NCBI GenBank assembly: GCA_050633905.1
Contig: JBOEHJ010000094.1
Coordinates: 1 to 64,000, forward strand
Reading direction: 5' to 3'
From: JANQPX01 sp050633905
GTDB taxonomy: Bacteria > Pseudomonadota > Alphaproteobacteria > Geminicoccales > Geminicoccaceae
Length of the DNA stretch: 64,000 nt
Positions within the stretch are counted from its first letter, which is position 1; every line of letters starts with the position of its first letter. The notes below the pieces were generated by a model that made no database searches, was not told where the DNA came from, and saw only the letters and a list, made by a program, of their open reading frames with translations. Below, in pieces: positions 63,050-64,000 of this stretch. Position numbers and translations under genes: made by a program.

Positions 63050-63820
63050 CTAGCGATTGACGATCGCATGGGCTGAAAATTCCGCAAGCTCTCCGCGCCA
63101 GATCTGGCGTCCGAAGCAAAACGGCTCCCCTTCCTTGTCCCGGATCACCTGCTCCAGCTCCATGGCCGCGCGATGGGGGGCGAGCCCCAGGAGCTTGGCC
63201 TCGTCCGCCTGAAGGGCACATATGCGGATCACGATGTCGCCGGTATGAGCGAAGGTTTCGTAATGCTGCTCCAGCAGCTTCGTCGTCGACTGACGGAGAT
63301 CATGGCTCAAGAGCTCGGGGAATCGCCGGGCGATGACATATTCGGTCTCGAAAAAGGCGGCATGCCCCTTGATCGTAAAGAGCCGCGTATATTCATGAAG
63401 CGCCTCGCCAGCCGGCACCGACAAGCCCGCCGAAAGCCGGGCGTCCGCTTTGACGGTTCCGCAGGAAATCAGCTCGATCTCGAGCCCGGCCCCGCTGGCC
63501 TCCATGTCGGCTGCAAAACTGACCATGTTGCTGACGTCGTATTGCAGGCGCTTGGGCGAAACAAAACGCCCTTTTCGCCCTTCGCTGTAGGCCAGCCCTT
63601 CGGCCTCCATGGCCTCCAGAGCGCGGCGCGCCGTCATTCGGCTGACGCCATGAAGATCGGCCACCGCCCGCTCGGAAGGCAGGGCGGCATGCTCTGACAG
63701 GCCGCCGCCGGCGATGTCTTGCCTCAGCTTATCGACAATCAGCCTGAAGCGCGGCGAGAGTGCTGAAGATTTGGCAGATGGTTCAGGCATCTGGGAGCTG
63801 CTCCGGGTTTTCTTTGCCAT
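63050..63820 (-). CDS. GntR/HutC-family (UTRA) regulator
   Basis: A 256-residue regulator. The winged helix (LPSERAVADLHGVSRMTARR) is at about 50-70; the UTRA domain follows. An in-frame TTG inside the operator gives a longer form, but ATG 63820 is far better. Two palindromes lie just upstream, so it controls itself and the divergent PhyH gene, and perhaps the M20 operon. Confidence 0.83.
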   Translation of the reverse strand: MAKKTRSSSQMPEPSAKSSALSPRFRLIVDKLRQDIAGGGLSEHAALPSERAVADLHGVSRMTARRALEAMEAEGLAYSEGRKGRFVSPKRLQYDVSNMVSFAADMEASGAGLEIELISCGTVKADARLSAGLSVPAGEALHEYTRLFTIKGHAAFFETEYVIARRFPELLSHDLRQSTTKLLEQHYETFAHTGDIVIRICALQADEAKLLGLAPHRAAMELEQVIRDKEGEPFCFGRQIWRGELAEFSAHAIVNR

Positions 63821-63830
63821 AGCACATGAG

Positions 63831-63866
63831 TTGGTATATACCAAGAATCACTCTGGTATATACCAA
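63831..63866. promoter_or_regulatory. Two GntR-type operator palindromes
   Basis: TTGGTATATACCAA (63831-63844) and TGGTATATACCA (63854-63865) are perfect palindromes. Their centres are 22 bp apart, about two helical turns. They lie between divergent regulator and PhyH gene. Confidence 0.75.
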
Positions 63867-63891
63867 AGAAGTTCGACGTGGGGAGAACGTC

Positions 63892-64000
63892 ATGGCTGCC
63901 CTTACACAGGATCAGAAAGACCAGTTCTGGCGAGACGGCATCTTGGTGGTCAAAGACGCGGTGACACCGGAAGAGCTGAAGAGTTTGCGCAAGGTATTCA
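63892..64000 (+). CDS. Phytanoyl-CoA dioxygenase family protein, N-terminal part
   Basis: Only 36 codons lie in the window. MAALTQDQKDQFWRDGILVV, then KDAVTPEELKSLRKVF, is the typical PhyH start. ATG 63892 has GGGGAG upstream. Ectoine hydroxylase (EctD) belongs to the same superfamily, but the N-terminus alone cannot tell. The iron site is outside the window. Confidence 0.7.
   Translation, partial: MAALTQDQKDQFWRDGILVVKDAVTPEELKSLRKVF

Overview
The window looks like chromosome or large-replicon DNA from a metabolically versatile alphaproteobacterium, most likely of the Rhizobiales (Hyphomicrobiales) type. The clues are the density of ABC uptake systems, the RibH2-type lumazine synthase, the Ehu/Eut-like cluster, and moderately high G+C with ATG/GTG/TTG starts and good Shine-Dalgarno sites. 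No rRNA, tRNA, CRISPR array or intact insertion sequence was seen. Species identity cannot be read from the sequence.

Layout. (1) 1-12923: a sialic-acid (nan) catabolic region. It holds nanA, nanK and nanE, a FadR-type and a HutC/DasR-type regulator with matching operator-like palindromes, a dipeptide-type ABC transporter (Sat-like) whose binding protein appears circularly permuted, a second MalEFG-type transporter, and two oxygenase-family genes (PhyH and fatty-acid hydroxylase). (2) 13071-21705: an amide/urea operon with an ANTAR-type antitermination leader, AmiC and AmiR homologues, a UrtABCDE-type transporter, acetamidase/formamidase and pyroglutamyl peptidase. (3) 21653-31083: a sugar region with a truncated HAD phosphatase, an RbsABC-type transporter, divergent promoters, a split transketolase, an FGGY kinase, a SorC regulator and an SDR, resembling pathways for pentuloses such as apulose. 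(4) 31099-31753: ribH under an FMN riboswitch. (5) 31754-38805: a scrambled stretch with a CIA30 fragment, a double-trypsin/TPR protease and a convergent subtilase. Between the proteases lies a 2.7-kb segment (SDR, broken permease, leaderless binding protein, PncC) bounded by a 200-bp direct repeat of the protease gene's 3' end.

(6) 39183-47871: an AT-richer surface-polysaccharide island with a flippase, GT4, GT14 and GT2 glycosyltransferases and a 943-residue beta-helix protein with three LamG-like repeats. (7) 48591-53795: a LysR regulator, msrB, msrA, a thioredoxin-fold protein and an AhpD-like protein, followed by debris (frameshifted cytochrome c, broken Na+/H+ antiporter, recombinase tail). 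(8) 54324-64000: a cluster with Lrp regulator, Ehu-type transporter (ehuBCDA order) and EutA-like protein, facing an opposite-strand operon of M20 amidohydrolase, diaminopropionate ammonia-lyase, DoeA-like M24 hydrolase and cupin. A GntR/UTRA regulator with two palindromic operators and a divergent PhyH gene close the window.

Common theme: each region pairs one importer with the enzymes for its cargo and a local regulator. Four of the ABC operons carry a strong stem-loop in the intergenic gap next to the binding-protein gene; in three of them it lies directly behind that gene. The most unusual items are the permuted binding protein, the leader RNA in front of the AmiC/AmiR operon, the Ehu/diaminopropionate-lyase cluster and the repeat-flanked 2.7-kb segment.
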